In this document: piece by piece, positions 22,030 to 32,742 of the stretch
How the letters are laid out: each line of letters starts with the position of its first letter
Numbering within the stretch: the stretch's first letter is position 1
Assembly (NCBI RefSeq): GCF_021869535.1
Contig: NW_026262659.1
Span: 11,090,321-11,154,320 of the forward strand
Direction: 5' to 3'
Length of the DNA: 64,000 bases
Source: Mytilus californianus
Lineage: Eukaryota; Mollusca; Bivalvia; Mytilida; Mytilidae
Notes under the pieces: generated by a model
What the model was told of the DNA's origin: nothing
The model's database searches: none
Seen by the model: only the letters and a program-made list of their open reading frames with translations
Made by a program: the position numbers and the translations under genes

Positions 22030-24100
22030 AACAATGTCAGTACCTAGACCCTATACTTCAAGACCATCATGTATTATTTGTGAGGTTGATACGGAATATA
22101 TTGTACCAACGTTGTCAATCAGATATGGATTTTTTAAAATTCAAAGACCTACTACAATTCTTGAATCCCATTGTTCACATTTTTGCAGTAATATTAAAAC
22201 TTTAGAATTTTATAGGCTTTATACTACTATTTCCGAATTTGCTCAATTGAAATATCGAATGCATTGGCTCATTGCGCATAGCTTTGTCTAAAAAAATGGG
22301 AATTTATAGATAAAATTTTTTTTTTTTATTTCAAGAAAAAAACAACTTTGCGAAGAACCACACTGATTAAAAAAAATAAATACAAAGTAAATGATATAAT
22401 CAAACTAGTGGACGTTTTGATTGTCAACATATTTGTTAAACCAAGGTGAAATGCCAGTTGTTATTGCAGCTGAGCGAAAATGGGAGGGTATATTGAATAA
22501 CGTTGTAGGAGATTGGAAAAAAAATCCATAATTATGTCACTAAAATTTCAAAAAATACCAAGCTCTGTTGGTTTCAATACCGAATTATTCACCGTATTTT
22601 AGGTACTAATACTTTACTTTTAAAAATGAACCTTGTACAGTGTAATTTGTGTACATTTTGCAAGGAAGAACCAGAAAGCATAAAACACTTATTGTGGGGC
22701 TGTCATATTGTAGCAGATATTTGGCACCATCTGAATGCTTGGATTTTTTAAACAACACATATTGAAATTCCACTAAATATGGGTATAGTCATGTTTGGTC
22801 TTTATGATAACTATAAACTAAATTTTATAAAGAATAAAGTTATTTTACTAGTAAAATATTTCATCTACAGATCTAAGATGCAAGAGGAAAAACCCCATAT
22901 AGAGGGACTTAAAAACTATATCAAAGAAAGCTTAATTTTAGAAAAGCATATTTCCTCAAAAAATATGAGTGCGAAAGATTATAACATGTACTGGAACCCC
23001 TGGGATAAAGTCATTAATTAATTTAATAGTGAATTATTATGTATAAATGTGCTTGAAATGTAATTTCCATTATCACTATATTATTTGATGAAAATGTTAT
23101 ACTTTGTCCATATATATATTGTATTCTGTTATATTATATCGTATTATTATTACTATTTTTGTTTACTCTTATTTGCTTGATTATGCTTATTTTTCTTGCT
23201 TGCTTTATTATGTGCCACTACAGATAATATATGTAAATGCCTTTCAATCCATGATGAATAAAAAAAATATTTGTTGAGTTTGGTGGATTACTGTGTTCCA
23301 ACAGAAAGTCGGAATTCCAATGTGTACTAATTGTGCAAAACTACTGGCGGACTTTTTTTATTCATATGAAGCAGAATTCATACAAAACCTTCTCAAAGAC
23401 ATATTGTTTTTTCTTTCAGATATATAAAAGATTTCCTGTCAGGATATAACCGACATTTCATTGAATGTTTGCATCTCATATATCTTAGTGAAATTTACAT
23501 TAAGGATAATACCGGAACTAGAAGGTTTGCTTCATATCTTGATCTTTTCCTCGATATTGACATAGATGGACGACTACAAACTAGAATCTACGACAAACGT
23601 GATGATTTCAACTTTCTAATTGACAAATTTCATTTCTCAGCAGTAAAATATACTCTGCTCGATCGCATGGCGATCATATCTTTCGATGCGTTACGCTCGT
23701 GTATTTTCACACTACACGGACTTCAGTAGTATGGATTTGTTCGTTACACAAAAACTGCTCGAACTGAGTTATCAGGAAGAACGAATGAAATCGACATTGC
23801 CAACGTTTGACGGCCACATCACGAATTAGTATACCGATACGATATATCTGTGTCTGAACTCACTATTGACATGTTTTATCGCGAACTCACAACTTTAGAT
23901 ACCTGAATAGTCGTCTTATCCGTAATTTTACTGATCGTATCTATCTCGAGGGTACATTTTACAGAGTGTGAATTCTCATAGCGGGTGAGCATAGCAGAGG
24001 AAGCTTACCCTGTCGACGCAACCGTCGGTCATTTCGGAGTTCTCGGGTTTTGTTCGTTTCTTTGATGCATATTCTTAATCGATTCATGACTTAAACATCG
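22030..24100 (+). pseudogene. Degenerate Penelope-type reverse transcriptase, copy 2, split by a LINE
   Basis: Coding blocks in family order: 'FYRLYTTISEFAQLK' near 22210-22250, 'NDIIKLVDVLIVNIF' near 22392-22436, then after the inserted LINE (22438-23266) 'TVFQQKVGIPMCTNCAKLLA' followed by 'DFFYSYEAEFIQNLLKD' at about 23290-23400, and 'ASYLDLFLDIDIDGRLQTRI' followed by 'YDKRDDFNF' at about 23520-23620. The C-terminal block 'RPHHELVYRYDISVSELTID' lies near 23812-23870. The YIDD-bearing segment near 23415-23460 is unreadable. A tail with 'cttaccctgtcgacgcaacc' and 'ttcttaatcgattcatgac' follows. Domain order fits Penelope-like elements. Several frameshifts make it inactive. Copy 1 at 4545-5420 shares the same lesions around the catalytic site. 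Confidence 0.8.
22438..23266 (+). mobile_element. 5'-truncated LINE (non-LTR retrotransposon), C-terminal zf-RVT end
   Basis: The insert is flanked by a 9-bp duplication, ATATTTGTT, at 22429-22437 and 23267-23275. It ends in an A-run (23260-23266). This is the hallmark of target-primed reverse transcription. In one frame from about 22524 to 23021, broken by one TAA near 22749, it encodes 'WFQYRIIHRILGTNTLLLKM', the zinc-binding block 'CTFCKEEPESIKHLLWGC' (CxxC..HxxxxC), and a C-terminus ending 'YWNPWDKVIN'. This matches the zf-RVT C-terminal region of L1-like/Jockey-like LINE reverse transcriptases. The catalytic reverse transcriptase and endonuclease are lost by 5' truncation. The first part, 'KWEGILNNVVGDW' near 22480, is in another frame. 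Confidence 0.85.
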
Positions 24101-25735
24101 GTAAACAACTGTTGCATATTCCTACATTTAGGTATTTTGTAAAATGGCTGAAAGTTAATGCATTTTCTAAATTGACTAAAAGATTCAGGCATTTTTTTTT
24201 TGAGGATATATTGACTCATTTTTTTCAGACATTTTATAAATGTCTTTGAAAAGTGAAATGCATTTTACAAAATGCTTAAAATTATTTTATATATTTAAAT
24301 GCTGACAAAAACTGAGCTATTGAAAGTATTGAAAAACAGAGTAGTTTTATTAATGATGATTACTGAATGTTAACGCTTGCGGTTAAAGAGTTTTAATAGT
24401 TAAAACATTTTTCTACTGAATTATTTAAATTCACATAGGATACTGTCGGCTTTAATCATCAGATTTTACAGCATTAAAAATCCCTCGAGGAAGTGAAGAA
24501 GAGATACTTTATCTTCGCAAAACTACCAAATGGCCTTTTAGGTTAAAACTCATGCATTAGAAGGGAATCCATTTGGCTGTGCTTGGATGTATCAATTCGC
24601 CATCATTCTTATTTAATCTGATGCCTGGTGTTAGGAGAGTGCTACGCTCTCTGCACGCTAAGAACTCTTTGAACGTTCCATAGATGGAAGGGAACATTTC
24701 TGTCCCTATCCATCGTGACAATTGTCAAAATTTGTACTTAATCCGGGTCATTCCCTTGCAAACCTACCCATTTAATTTATTATCAATTTGTTCTCGTCCT
24801 AAATATGAATGACATATTTACTGCTGACCGCAAACAAACAACATAGTCAATTAAAATATACACTGGTCACTTTTGTTTTGAGTCTGATTTTCTATAAAAT
24901 TCGATTTTAATTTTTGTTCTTTTGTAAGAGCAATTCATTCTTCTACAATCATAACAAGAAGATCATACGATAGAGTGAGTACATACTTAACGCACTAAAA
25001 TGAACTAGTCATAGACCTTCAAACTTCCCAGATGGTATTTGAAGAACAAACGTTTTAACCGAACCAATAAGTATTTTCTTTGCATGAAATCCCCTTTCTA
25101 CAAATTTCATGACACTGAACAGGCAATTTGTTAAACTGTGTAACAAAGTTTTAGTCATTTTATAATATGACTAGACATTTTATGTTATATAATCCCTGTG
25201 AAGGTTAGGCATTCTATATAAATTGCCTGAAAATTGTGTCATTTTACAAAATGCTGAAAATTAGAAAATGTCTGTTACATATATATAATAAACAATGCAA
25301 TCAAATGACGAAATAGTATTTTCAAGCGAAGGAAATTTTTTTATAGCCATCTAAGTATCAAGCCTACAACCAACAAAAGATATTAACTGCATTATAAATA
25401 ATCCATAATTGTCGATAATAATTTTATATTCTGATTTGTATTGAATTATTTGCTCATTAAATAATAATGATATCAAACTATCGAATTCATGAAGAAAAAA
25501 ATCCATTGCAACAAGATATATCTGTCGTATACCATCTCATATCTAACATTTAATTCTTTTAAATGATGCAATGATTGTGGTGCCGTTTTCGTTATAGAGC
25601 TAAAGTACGTAACTATGCAGTACACATTTTAACAAGACTTTAAAAATCAAAGTAAAAGAAGATCATTTATTTTCTTTCACAAAATGATACAACACGTTAT
25701 AAATTCCATGCGTTTGAAGCGCTTTTCTAAATTTA
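24101..25735. other. Intronic DNA with palindromic 'cattttacaaaatg' repeats
   Basis: Two clusters, about 24125-24290 and 25120-25280, carry repeated 'gcattttgtaaaatgc'-like palindromes and 'gacattttataa' motifs. A segment at about 24590-24790 is less AT-rich ('gagagtgctacgctctctgcacg', 'gggaacatttctgtccctatcc') and looks like a diverged dispersed repeat I cannot name. On the gene model above, this lies in the lectin intron C-D. Confidence 0.4.
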
Positions 25736-25739
25736 CCTT

Positions 25740-25950
25740 CATCTTGAAAGCTCAAAGCTGAATATTTGAAAGCTGATCATGAATAAGACCTAAACAACTG
25801 AAGAGCTATATGAACAAAAAGTACCTACACGAATATCCAAATTCATCTAAGGTAAACGTTGCATGACTGAGGAAGTTGAAACCCTTGTTTTTTATAGTTT
25901 ATTTATAAACGGACAATTTTAAAAAGGTTTGATATAAATCATTCAGAAAT
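25740..25950 (+). repeat. Modular mussel repeat, truncated copy
   Basis: It reads 'gctcaaagctgaatatttgaaagc', 'gaagagctatatgaac', 'ccaaattcatctaaggtaaacg', 'gaggaagttgaaaccc', 'tttataaacggacaattttaaaaaggttt' and 'gatataaatcat'. It stops just before the terminal dyad seen at 3393-3412. Confidence 0.65.
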
Positions 25951-26199
25951 GATTGGATATGGAATGTCAATTAACTATATGAAATCCTAAATGAACCTGA
26001 CAGAAATCTTATCAAAATAACAACATAGTTTTTGCGGTTATTCCTTCGAAAGTCAGAGGACATCATCATGACGCAAAAGTTAAAGTACATCAAGTTGAAG
26101 ACGATCCATTGAATCAGTCGGAGCGCATTGTATTTCAAGATGTCTTTTTGTATTGTCTGTGCAGATGATGAGAACATTATAGACTATAACTGACAAAGA

Positions 26200-26640
26200 A
26201 ATCTAACAAAGACAGATACAGAGTCATATTCCTGACTTGGTACAGACATTTTCCTATGTAGAAAATGGTGGATTAAACCTAGTTTTATAGCTAGCTAAAC
26301 TTCTCACTTTCATGTCAGTCGCATAAAATTCCAGTATATTGACAACCATGTGTGAACTAAACAAACAGACAAAATAGGTAAAAATGTCAAAATTAGGGGT
26401 ATAGCAGTCAATGTTGTGTCATAATCTTAATCACTACAAAAACAAGCAAATATGTCAACAAAGACAAACAAAAAACCTATAGATAAAGCACATTAGCAAA
26501 AATGAAAGACAAGAAAACAAAATTTTACCATAGCACAACAACCCAATGATGGAATGTACAAGTACCGAGCCACGTCAAATGGATACTGTCAAAAATAGAC
26601 TTAACAGTGAAAGTAATAATTTAGAAAGACAAAAGAAGAA
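26200..26640 (+). repeat. Dispersed mussel repeat (family C), copy 2
   Basis: It has the same block order as 21480-22010: 'ggtggattaaacctagttttata', 'gtcagtcgcataaaattcc', 'aataggtaaaaatgtcaaaat', 'agcagtcaatgt' and 'gagccacgtcaaatggata'. It is followed by an A-rich 'caaaaaaaaacaaaaaac' stretch at 26650-26690. Confidence 0.7.
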
Positions 26641-27051
26641 ATACTATAACAAACAAAAAAAAACAAAAAACAAAAAACAAAAACTTTTCAATTTTCATCG
26701 GACTTCGCAATTGGATTTGCTCACATGATTTTTGTTAATGCATATCACCAAAGCTCTAGGACGTCATAGTTCTTTAAGAGACGAGATTAAACAAAAAATC
26801 ATCAGATTCCTTGAAATTTATTTATTCATGGTTCATATGTCAACACAAAATGGAAAATTTTCTTGTGTACATGTTCAGTTAATTTCGTTGCTGAGTTCTT
26901 TCATTATACTATGTTGCTTTGAATCTTTTGAAATCTAAATATTACATTTAACATTTCAGAGATCAATGTTATTGTTTCCTTGATAATAACAATCCGAGTA
27001 AATATCAAAATTGATTGCTGGTATGAAACATTCTAAATATATCTTCTTTAC

Positions 27052-27165
27052 CTTGATATACTGCATCAAGTTGGCATATAACACCTCTTAATTCAGTACA
27101 GTAATTGTCATGCCATCCACCCCAAGCCAAGGTCACACACTGTTCTAAGTCATTGTCTGGGTTAC
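27052..27165 (-). CDS. C-type lectin gene, exon C (C-terminal part of the lectin domain)
   Basis: Acceptor 'ccatctctag' precedes 27165. The exon enters in phase 1 and encodes 'GNPDNDLEQCVTLAWGGWHD', then 'NYCTELRGVICQLDAVYQ'. It leaves one base before a donor, 'g|gtaaag', at 27046-27051. This is the Ca-binding loop and last strands of a C-type lectin domain: a xPD motif where EPN or QPD is usual, the conserved 'CV', 'WHD' in place of WND, and the two C-terminal cysteines. If the donor is not used, the frame runs on to a TGA at 27005-27007 and would give a soluble lectin. Because exon D fits in phase, I favour splicing, but both forms are possible. Confidence 0.8.
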
Positions 27166-28024
27166 CTAGAGATGGTGAAAAACAATTTTACATGTTTAAT
27201 TATTTCTACCCTATTCCATCTGGCTTTCATACACAAGAATTTATCATTTTAGTCATTTTGGCAGAAATCTGATATTATTTAAGAAATAATTCATGGAATA
27301 GGAGAAATACGTTTATTTAAAAACTGGAGCAAGGTTGGGTATGTCGTGTGTGTGGCTGTTCTTTTTTACCCCCTGTTATACAAAGCTAAAAATGTCCCAT
27401 AAATCTATAGCTTGCATGAATTATTGCTTAAATAACTGCTAGAAAAAAATGTGTTTAATTCTTTTAATTCACAACCTAAACATTATGCATTTTTTATTTA
27501 TATTTTTTTTTCTAGTATGCTACCATCATATCCACAGTTGACATTTCGTAACTAAGGAGCCGCCATGTTGACTTGCTGAAATTAGTAAATGCAATAATAA
27601 TGCTAAAGAATAGCAAGTAAAACAACACCTTCCTCAAAACACCATTTTAATGCAATATTATCTGAGTTTTGATGGTTAACGAAAATCCTTGAGCTTTAGC
27701 GTTTTCATTTGTATGACGTTATGTGTTGAAAGAACGTTTACACGCCAAAAGCATTAATAGAATTTTGCGGAATTTTATTTTAGTTTGATTTTTCCGAGCT
27801 CTAATGTATTAATTCTTTTTGTCATGCATCAGACAAAGGGTAAGGGTTCTGTATTTGTTTTTTTTTTCAATGGCAATTTTTAACACAGCGAAATCGGTGT
27901 AGCGTTTGCACATAAGTTATGTTACATGTGGATTTACGTGGGGGTAGATTGTAACAGCCATTATTATGTATATCTCGGAGTTTGCACTAAGTATAGATAT
28001 ATCGATAATTGTCACGTCATATTA
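27166..28024. other. Lectin intron B-C, unassigned part
   Basis: AT-rich, with no open frame or repeat I recognise. Confidence 0.4.
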
Positions 28025-28375
28025 AATTGAGAATCGAAATGGGGAATATGTCAAAGAGACAACAACCCGATCAAAGAGCAGATAACAGCCGAAGGCCACC
28101 AATGGGTCTTCAACCAAGCGAGAAAATCCCGCACCCGGATGTGGCCCTCAGCTGGCCCCTAAATAAAAATGTGCACTAGTTCAGTGAAAATGGACGTCAT
28201 ACTTAACTCCAAAAAATATAAATAAACTAAAATTAAAAAACATACACAACTAACAAAGGCCAGAGGTTCCTGACTTGGGACAGGCACAAAAATGCGGCGG
28301 GGTTAAACATGTTTTGTGAGATCTCAACACTCCCTCTATACCTCTAGCCAATGTAGAATAAACAGAAACACACAG
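28025..28375 (+). repeat. Mussel SINE-like repeat (family B)
   Basis: It reads 'cgaaatggggaatatgtcaaagagacaacaacccgatcaaa', 'ggccaccaatgggtcttcaa', 'cccgcacccggatgtgg', 'cagctggcccctaaa', 'ggccagaggttcctgacttgggacaggcacaaaaatgcggcgggg' and 'cctctagccaatgtagaa'. This is a well-spread mussel family whose 'cctgacttgggacaggc' block is shared with family A (for example 35600-35650). It is non-coding and lies in the lectin intron. Confidence 0.75.
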
Positions 28376-28519
28376 CATAGAATACTGATTTTATCTTGCT
28401 ATAGGTTGCACATCTGTAAATATAGACAATGCAATTTCCTATAGGATCTCCCTTTACGGCATAAATTGTGCCACTTTTAATTTGAAGTTTCGTAAAACAT
28501 TTTATCTTAGAATTGAAAG

Positions 28520-29180
28520 TTGAAATGCACTATTTTATTATTCAAACGTCAAAACATAGGACTGTGCTGCATATTTTCAACATTTACATGCCCCAAACTT
28601 TGGAGCGGAGTTTTGATGATGGGAGTGTTAAACGACCTTGACTGGCTATACACCCTCGCACGGTCGGCTCGTGCCCAGAGGCGATTGTTGAGCATTACAT
28701 ATTTTTGTGCAGTTGGTCAGGAACAGGTGGAAGGCGCTATTTTGGTAGGCGGTCTTCTTGGTTTACGTGAGTTGTTTTGGTTTGGTTTTTTACTATTTTG
28801 ATGTTTCTTTGTAGTATGGATTCCACAACGGCTGCTTTCAGGGCCAGGTTAATCAACTGGGCAGCAGCCCGCTAACCACGACGATGTGTTGCTTATAGAT
28901 GAATCATTGACTCAGTAGTAGATTACTGCAAATTGCACTGAAACTACGATACACATCGCCCTCGGACGTCTGGGCAGCATATGACACTCACCCATCCACA
29001 ATGGGTTTCAGAGTGTCGCTGACGCGGGTTTACTGTACGGGAGCCTTATAAACTAGTTTGTCGTTGAACCATCTGAGCAGCGTAACATGTTGTAGCTAAC
29101 GAATAATCAGGAGTTGATCCAGCACGTCCTTTCAGCCGTAAGGACTGAGACTAAAACGTTTACTGAAATTCTGTATTACC
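28520..29180 (+). other. GC-richer segment, probable diverged repeat, function unknown
   Basis: Base composition is clearly less AT-rich than the surroundings ('cgcacggtcggctcgtgcccagaggcg', 'gggcagcagcccgc', 'cgccctcggacgtctgggcagc'). The part at 28830-28890 can fold: 'ggctgctttc..' pairs with '..gggcagcagcc'. A 93-codon frame at 28520-28801 ends in a hydrophobic stretch but has no motif. I recall similar 'acggctgctttcagggcc' stretches elsewhere in mussel sequence, so I favour a dispersed repeat over a gene. Confidence 0.4.
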
Positions 29181-29737
29181 CCTCCCTTTAGTTTGTGTCT
29201 ACCTCAGAATTCAATTTCGCCGCTATCATGTGTATATATAGTATATGTAATATTCCAAGTTATGTCTTTATGAAATGAAACATGGAGATCATATCTTGGA
29301 ACCAGTAGGTAAATAAAACAAAATATCTATGTATATCATATATCTCCCAAAAAGAGGCGTGGTCTGTGAAACAGCTGTATTTACAAAGTGTAACCTATAG
29401 ATATAACAATTAATATATATTACGGTCGATGAAAATAGCATGCAGTGCTTACTCTGTCAATGTTGTGGTTTTTGTTTTGAGATTCTATTGGTTCTACTCA
29501 TGTAACTATCTATTATTGGTTCATAAATGACGGAGGTGTACAAATGTCATAAATAAAAGTAAAATAATATGTAGTTGGAGTTGTTGTCCTAGTGGTTATT
29601 GTTATATTTCTGTAAAAGTAGTATAAACATATAAAGGATTGATGAATATATGTGTGCATAATAGTGCTTCTGCTATAATAATAACTTTCACTCCATTTAA
29701 AACCAAACAAATTCCCATTAGAGGACTGTTATACTTT
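29181..29737. other. Lectin intron B-C, unassigned part
   Basis: AT-rich; nothing recognised apart from the short repeat tail that begins at 29738. Confidence 0.4.
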
Positions 29738-29770
29738 TAACATCGGTAAAATATTGTCGCCTTTATTTAC
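29738..29770 (+). repeat. Short repeat tail at the exon B splice donor
   Basis: The string 'acatcggtaaaatattgtcgcctttattta' is the end of a mussel repeat tail also seen near 50630-50662 ('acaccggttaaatactgtcgcctaaattta'). Its complement supplies the first intron bases after exon B (GTAAATAAAGGCG). Confidence 0.45.
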
Positions 29771-29868
29771 CACTAATCCAATCAGTAAAGTTTGCTGAAG
29801 AACCATCTTCCCATGTCCATTTATTGTCTGCATCATTATCTGTCAAACCAATCCAGAACCAACCAACT
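29771..29868 (-). CDS. C-type lectin gene, exon B (middle of the lectin domain)
   Basis: The 98-bp exon lies between acceptor 'ttttgatag' and donor 'gtaaat'. It completes a codon left by exon A (phase 2), then encodes 'VGWFWIGLTDNDADNKWTWE', then 'DGSSANFTDWISG', leaving phase 1 for exon C. The WIGLxD block and WxWxDGS block are hallmark core sequences of C-type lectin domains, and 'FTDWISGNPDND' across the B/C junction reproduces the usual FxxWxxGxPxN order. Joining A-B-C gives one domain with no stop, of a length that fits, though the stretch before WIGL is short. The tandem array at 29.9-31.7 kb begins about 25 bases upstream of this exon, within intron A-B. Confidence 0.8.
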
Positions 29869-29894
29869 CTATCAAAATATCGATACATATATAT

Positions 29895-31670
29895 ACAATT
29901 TTAAATTGAAATCAACGTTCAAACTTGTTATTGCGTTGGATAAAAACCGCAATTTTTATACGTGTGCATGCAAAACAAATTTCTTGGTAGAGGGGTCTAA
30001 ATACAGCACAAACAACATTTTCCAAAAGACTAAAAAAGTTAAAAAGTATATTTTAACAAAACGCATTTGACTAGCAGGTCGAACAACGGATGTTCTTAAA
30101 CCCTGCTGACTGCCATTGGCGATTGTCAAATAAACAGATCACCAGATGTAACAAAATGGATCTTAACTATTAATTTAATACCAAACAGAAAACAATAAAC
30201 TTGCGAAAAAGATGGTATGCCGGAAACAAAAGGTGCAAAAATTAGTACACCATATCCGGATTTCGACAATTAATGTCTCTTCAGTAATGTTAGGAATCGA
30301 AACGGTATTTGGAAGGCCATATAACTTACCTCAACTTAGGATAGACTCTTGAATTTTGAAGAGTCGAGATTGGACGAACGGATCATATAAACCCGAAGGC
30401 AAATATAATACAAGCCCAAACGAAAAAAATATAAACAAGTCTAAATTGAAATCAACGTTCAAACCTATTATTACATTGGATAAAAACCGCAATTTTTATA
30501 CGTGTGCATGCCAACCAAATTTCTTGGTGGAGGGGTCTAAATACAGCACAAACAACATTTTCCAAAAGACCAAAAAAGTGAAAAATATATTTTAACAAAA
30601 CGCATTTGACTAGCAGGTCGAAAAACGGATGTTCTTAAACCCTGCTGACTGTCATTGGCGATTGCCAAATAAACATATCACCAGATGTAACAAAATGGAT
30701 CTTAACTATTAATTTAATACCAAACAGAAAACAATAAACTTGCGGAAAAGATGGTATGCCGGAAACAAAAGGTGCAAAAATTAGTACACCATATCCGGAT
30801 TTCGACAATTAATGTCTCTTCAGTGATGTTAGGAATGGAAACGGTATTTGGAAGGCCATATAATTTACCTCAATTTAGGATAGACTCTTCAATGTTGAAG
30901 AGTCGAAATAGGATGAACGGATCATATAAACCCGAATGCAAATATAATACAAGCCCAAACAAAAAAATATAAACAAGTCTAAATTGAAATCAACGTTCAA
31001 ACCTATTATTGCGTTGGATAAAAACCGCAATTTTTATACGTGTGCATGCAAAACAAATTTCTAGGTAGAGGGGTCTAAAATATATATACAAGTCTAAATT
31101 GAAAACAACGTTCAAACCTAAGTTGAATGGATAAAAACCACAATTTTTATACGTGTGCATGCATAACAAACTTCTTGGTAGAGGGTCAGCATAAAGAACG
31201 TTTTCCAAAAGACGAAAAAAATGAAATAGTATATTTTAACAACACGCATTTGACTAGGAAGTCCAATTACGGATGTTCTTAAACCCTGTTGACTGCCATT
31301 GGCGATTGCCAAATAAACGGATCATCAGATGTAATAAAATGGATCTTTATTATTAATTTGATACCAAACAGAAAACAATTAACTTGCAGAAAAGATTGTT
31401 TACCGCAACAATTTCAATATATAATTGCAAAAATTGGTACACTATATCCGGATTTCGAACATTAATGTCTTTTCAGTGATGTTAGGAATCGAAACGGTAT
31501 TTGGAAGGCCATATAATTTACCTCAATTTAGGATATACTGAAGAGTCAAAATAGAATGAACGGATTATATAAACCTAAAGGCAAATATAGAGCAAGCCCA
31601 AACGAAAAAATATAAACAAGTCTTAATTGAAAACAACGTTCAAACCTATGAGGGGTCTAAATACATTGGT
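29895..31670 (+). repeat. Tandem array, unit ~540 bp, ~3.3 copies
   Basis: Landmarks recur with a near-constant period. The block 'aaattgaaatcaacgttcaaac' lies at about 29904, 30444, 30982, a partial extra at 31097, and 31628. 'gatggtatgccggaaacaaaagg' lies at 30212 and 30750, with a diverged copy at 31393. 'gatgtaacaaaatggatctta' lies at 30147 and 30685, with a diverged copy at 31328. Units carry overlapping open frames, for example 29792-30070, 30356-30595 and 30751-30972. A peptide beginning 'LDKNRNFYTCAC' and containing 'NFLVEGSKYSTNNIFQKTKK' is kept in the first two units, but the frames are not aligned from unit to unit. A detached piece of the unit ('tcgaacaacggatgttcttaaac') is at 32063-32100. 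Confidence 0.85.
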
Positions 31671-32169
31671 ATGATATTGTAACTATCATATTTATTTAGT
31701 TGGCCTAATTTGTTTTGTGTTACAATTATGCAGTTTAGAAATCACTGGAACAATTATAGATACTCATGGAATGATTAGAACTTTCTATTTCACTTACATA
31801 ATGTTTCCAGAATTATCATAACAAAAGATGCGTAATTTAAACATCTACAGTTATCTAGAAGTTTCCGTTACAAGTATATATATACAAACCCTAAAGTTAG
31901 ACAAAGACTTAGACATCGGTAGACATCAACATTCTCAGCAGTTGGATTGACACTTTTATTTACTAACAACATCATACTAAATTGTGACCTATTGGACTTT
32001 ATGTTCTGTGGATTCCCGTGAAGATTTCCGGATAAAGAAAAGATAAAAGATTGGACTCTTCGTCGAACAACGGATGTTCTTAAACACTGCTGACTGCCAT
32101 TGCGATTTCAGGTAAGTAGATAATAAAATATTTGCATCATTGCTCTAACGTTTTCATCCTTCACGGGTT

Positions 32170-32742
32170 TTATCAAGTACTTAAATTTCCAGCCTTGCCA
32201 TCCAACACATACAAAACGGAATATCCCTTTCTGTGCAATAGTCACAGACAAAGATCTTCGAAAAACTAGGCTAAATAAATTGAAGTCGCAAAAGTACCCG
32301 TTAAGCCTGATCGAGGCTGGTGCGAAAAACACTAAAGAACTCAGCATAGCTCAACTACGAACGCCGAAACTAAAAACAGAAAAAAACATAATTCCGTTCG
32401 TTAACACGCATGATCCTGGCATAACCAATGTGTATAACGCCATAAAAATTATTTACCGATTTTAATGGAAAGCGAGAGGATAAGGAACATTATACCAGCT
32501 AAATCTATAATAAATAGTAAGAGACAACCAAGAAACTTCAAAAGAATTCTGACAAGAGCAAAATTTCAATCTCAAAATAACAATTTTTCTGTAAAAACAT
32601 GTAGAGATTCAAGATGTTGAATTTGCAGTAAAGATAATTATAACTATCTTGAAATGGTTGAATCAAAAACATTTAAAAGTGAACAAATATTTCATGTGAA
32701 CGCAGACATAACTTGCAAATCCAGAAATTTAATTTATTGAAT
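32170..32742 (+). pseudogene. Penelope-like element fragment: region between RT and GIY-YIG endonuclease
   Basis: One frame gives 'CHPTHTKRNIPFCAIVTDKD', then 'LRKTRLNKLKSQKYPLSLIE', then 'LRTPKLKTEKNIIPFVNTHD' up to a stop near 32463. Continuing after a short shift gives 'NSKRQPRNFKRILTRAKFQS', a Cys block 'CRDSRC', and 'VNADITCKSRNLIY' up to a TGA at 32738-32740. The HPxHTKxNIPF, SKRQPxNxKRxLT and CxSxNxIY blocks precede the GIY-YIG nuclease in Penelope-like elements. The nuclease itself cannot be read downstream. Because of the HTKxNIPF block this is a different Penelope clade from copies 1 and 2. It lies in the lectin intron A-B. Confidence 0.7.

Noticed and set aside
29593-31312. CRISPR-like or satellite interpretation of the 540-bp array
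   Set aside because: The units are long and nearly identical throughout, without alternating repeat and spacer, and the DNA is eukaryotic. A plain tandem duplication fits.
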